Shown here: piece after piece, positions 54,331 through 55,635 of the stretch
How the letters are laid out: every line of letters starts with the position of its first letter
How positions within the stretch are numbered: position 1 is the stretch's first letter
NCBI RefSeq assembly: GCF_002532045.1
Contig: NZ_NWTG01000038.1
Span: forward strand, 1-55,635
Length of the DNA stretch: 55,635 nucleotides
Direction of reading: 5' to 3'
DNA from: Bradyrhizobium sp. C9
GTDB taxonomy: Bacteria; Pseudomonadota; Alphaproteobacteria; Rhizobiales; Xanthobacteraceae
The notes under the pieces: generated by a model
What the model was told of the DNA's origin: nothing
Database searches by the model: none
The model's input: only the letters and a program-made list of their open reading frames with translations
Position numbers and translations under genes: made by a program

Positions 54331-55557
54331 ATGAGGGGCTTTGGGGGTGGGCGATTTGGGGTTGGGCTTGCGCTGGCATTGGCCTGCGCCGCCGGCAGCG
54401 CACGCGCGGAGATATCCGACAATGTCGTGCGCATCGGCGTGCTCAACGACATTTCCGGCATCTTCCAGGACACCAACGGCATGGGTTCGGTGGAAGCCGC
54501 GCGCATGGCGGCGGAGGATTTTGGCGGCGGCGGCAAGGGTATCAAGGTCGAGATCGTCTATGCCGACCACCAGAACAAAGCCGACGTCGGCTCTGCGATC
54601 GCGCGCAAATGGCTCGATGTCGAAGGCGTCGATGCCATCGTCGACGTGCCGAACTCGGCGGTCGGCCTCGCCATCAACACCGTGCTGCGCGACTCCAGGA
54701 TGACGTTCCTGGCGTCGTCGACCGCGAGCTCCGATCTCACCGGCAAGGCCTGCTCGCCGAACACCATTCAATGGGTCAACGACGCCTGGGCGACCGGCAA
54801 CACCACCGCGGCCGCGATGATGCAGCGTGGCGGCAAGGATTGGTACTTCGTGACCGTCGACTACGCGCTCGGCAAGGGCATTGAAGCCGAGGCGACCAAC
54901 TACATCGACAAGCACGGCGGCAAGGTGCTGGGATCGAGCAAGCATCCGCTCGGCACCTCGGACTTCGCCTCCTTCCTGCTGCAGGCGCAGAATTCGAAAG
55001 CCAAGGTGATCGGGCTCGCCAATGCCGGCGGCGACACCATCAACGCGGTGAAGCAGGCAGCCGAGTTCGGCATCCAGGAGGGCGGCCAGACCATGGTGGC
55101 GTTCCTGCTGTTCGTGAACGACGTCCACGGCATGGGCCTGAAGGTCGCGCAGGGCCTGCAACTGCTCGAGGCCTTCTACTGGGACATGAACGACGACACC
55201 CGCGCGTTTGCGAAGCGCTTTGCCGCGCGTCCCGGCATGAACGGCAAGATGCCGAGCGGCAATCAGGCCGGCGTCTATGCCTCGACGCTCGCCTACCTCA
55301 ACGCGGTCGCGGCCACCGGCAGCGACGATGCCAAGGTCGTGGTGCCGCAGATGAAGACCTTCAAGGGCAAGGACAGACTGTTCGGCGACACCACGATCCG
55401 CCAGGACGGCCGCGTCATCCACCCGATGTATCTATTCGAGGTGAAGAAGCCGGAGGAGTCGAAGTACCCCTACGACTACTACAAGCTGATCGCGACCATC
55501 CCGGCCGAGCAGGCGTTCCGGCCGATCGCCGATGGCGGATGCTCGCTGGTGAAGTGA
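54331..55557 (+). CDS. ABC branched-chain-type binding protein, probably for aromatic acids
   Basis: 408 residues from the ATG at 54331, with GGGAGGGG just upstream; an ATG at 54316 overlaps that site and is less likely. A signal peptide (GVGLALALACAAGSARA) precedes a type 1 periplasmic binding fold of the LivJ/Peripla_BP_6 group (VRIGVLNDISGIFQDTNGMGSVEAARMAAEDFG; ASSTASSDLTGKACSPNTIQW). Its place 55 bp after the P450 gene suggests it binds an aromatic carboxylate, as related proteins in Rhodopseudomonas do. Permease and ATPase genes may lie beyond the right edge; only 78 bp remain, ending in an AAGGAAG ribosome-binding-like sequence. Confidence 0.9.
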   Translation: MRGFGGGRFGVGLALALACAAGSARAEISDNVVRIGVLNDISGIFQDTNGMGSVEAARMAAEDFGGGGKGIKVEIVYADHQNKADVGSAIARKWLDVEGVDAIVDVPNSAVGLAINTVLRDSRMTFLASSTASSDLTGKACSPNTIQWVNDAWATGNTTAAAMMQRGGKDWYFVTVDYALGKGIEAEATNYIDKHGGKVLGSSKHPLGTSDFASFLLQAQNSKAKVIGLANAGGDTINAVKQAAEFGIQEGGQTMVAFLLFVNDVHGMGLKVAQGLQLLEAFYWDMNDDTRAFAKRFAARPGMNGKMPSGNQAGVYASTLAYLNAVAATGSDDAKVVVPQMKTFKGKDRLFGDTTIRQDGRVIHPMYLFEVKKPEESKYPYDYYKLIATIPAEQAFRPIADGGCSLVK

Positions 55558-55635
55558 TGTCGATGGTCGCGCATGTCTACATCCTCCCCCTCCAGGTAGG
55601 GCTATCGCATATGGCCAAGCACGGAGAGAAGGAAG

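Overview
The window is high-GC chromosomal DNA that I read as Bradyrhizobium or a very close relative (Alphaproteobacteria, Nitrobacteraceae). The grounds are the block ptsH / EIIA-Man / short hprK / chvG / chvI with pckA nearby, the abundance of DUF2865, YARHG and AtzE-type genes, a CYP199A cytochrome P450, and many palindromic intergenic repeats. No rRNA, tRNA, prophage or CRISPR array was seen.

Layout. 0-9.3 kb: a class D flavin-monooxygenase-like acyl-CoA dehydrogenase relative and an MFS carrier sharing an upstream dyad, a small secreted protein, lepA, a secreted caspase-like protein with two YARHG domains abutting an M15 peptidase, and a membrane glycosyltransferase. 9.5-13.5 kb: PTS phosphocarrier genes, hprK and the ChvG/ChvI two-component system. 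13.7-26.9 kb: HugZ, a decayed CHAT-domain fragment, pckA, arginase, a thioesterase, glycogen phosphorylase, a GIY-YIG gene inside a perfect 34-bp inverted repeat, DUF2865, pyrE, a GST and a LysE exporter. 27.1-30.2 kb: polA with an apparently dead proofreading site. 30.4-36.0 kb: a tight operon of TRAP-type binding protein, sensor kinase, receiver/DUF3369 kinase and response regulator. 36.1-38.6 kb: an orphan UgpB-like binding protein and an APH-fold protein.

38.6-49.5 kb: a peptide-type ABC transporter (binding protein, two permeases, a double ATPase) followed by atzG (59 aa), atzE, atzH and a GntR regulator, with atzF convergent. Both the transporter operon and atzF carry an exact sigma-54 -24/-12 element, and each has a TGC-N11-GCA site about 105-118 bp upstream. 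I infer an NtrC/RpoN-controlled system that imports and hydrolyses a urea-derived nitrogen compound. No ring-opening enzyme such as AtzD is present in the window.

49.5-55.6 kb: an aromatic-acid region with two MarR regulators, a feruloyl/coumaroyl-CoA synthase, a CYP199A P450 with the carboxylate-binding residues of that family, and a branched-chain-type ABC binding protein at the right edge. At least three families of paired palindromic repeats (about 120-180 bp) occupy intergenic gaps, including two inside the transporter operon.
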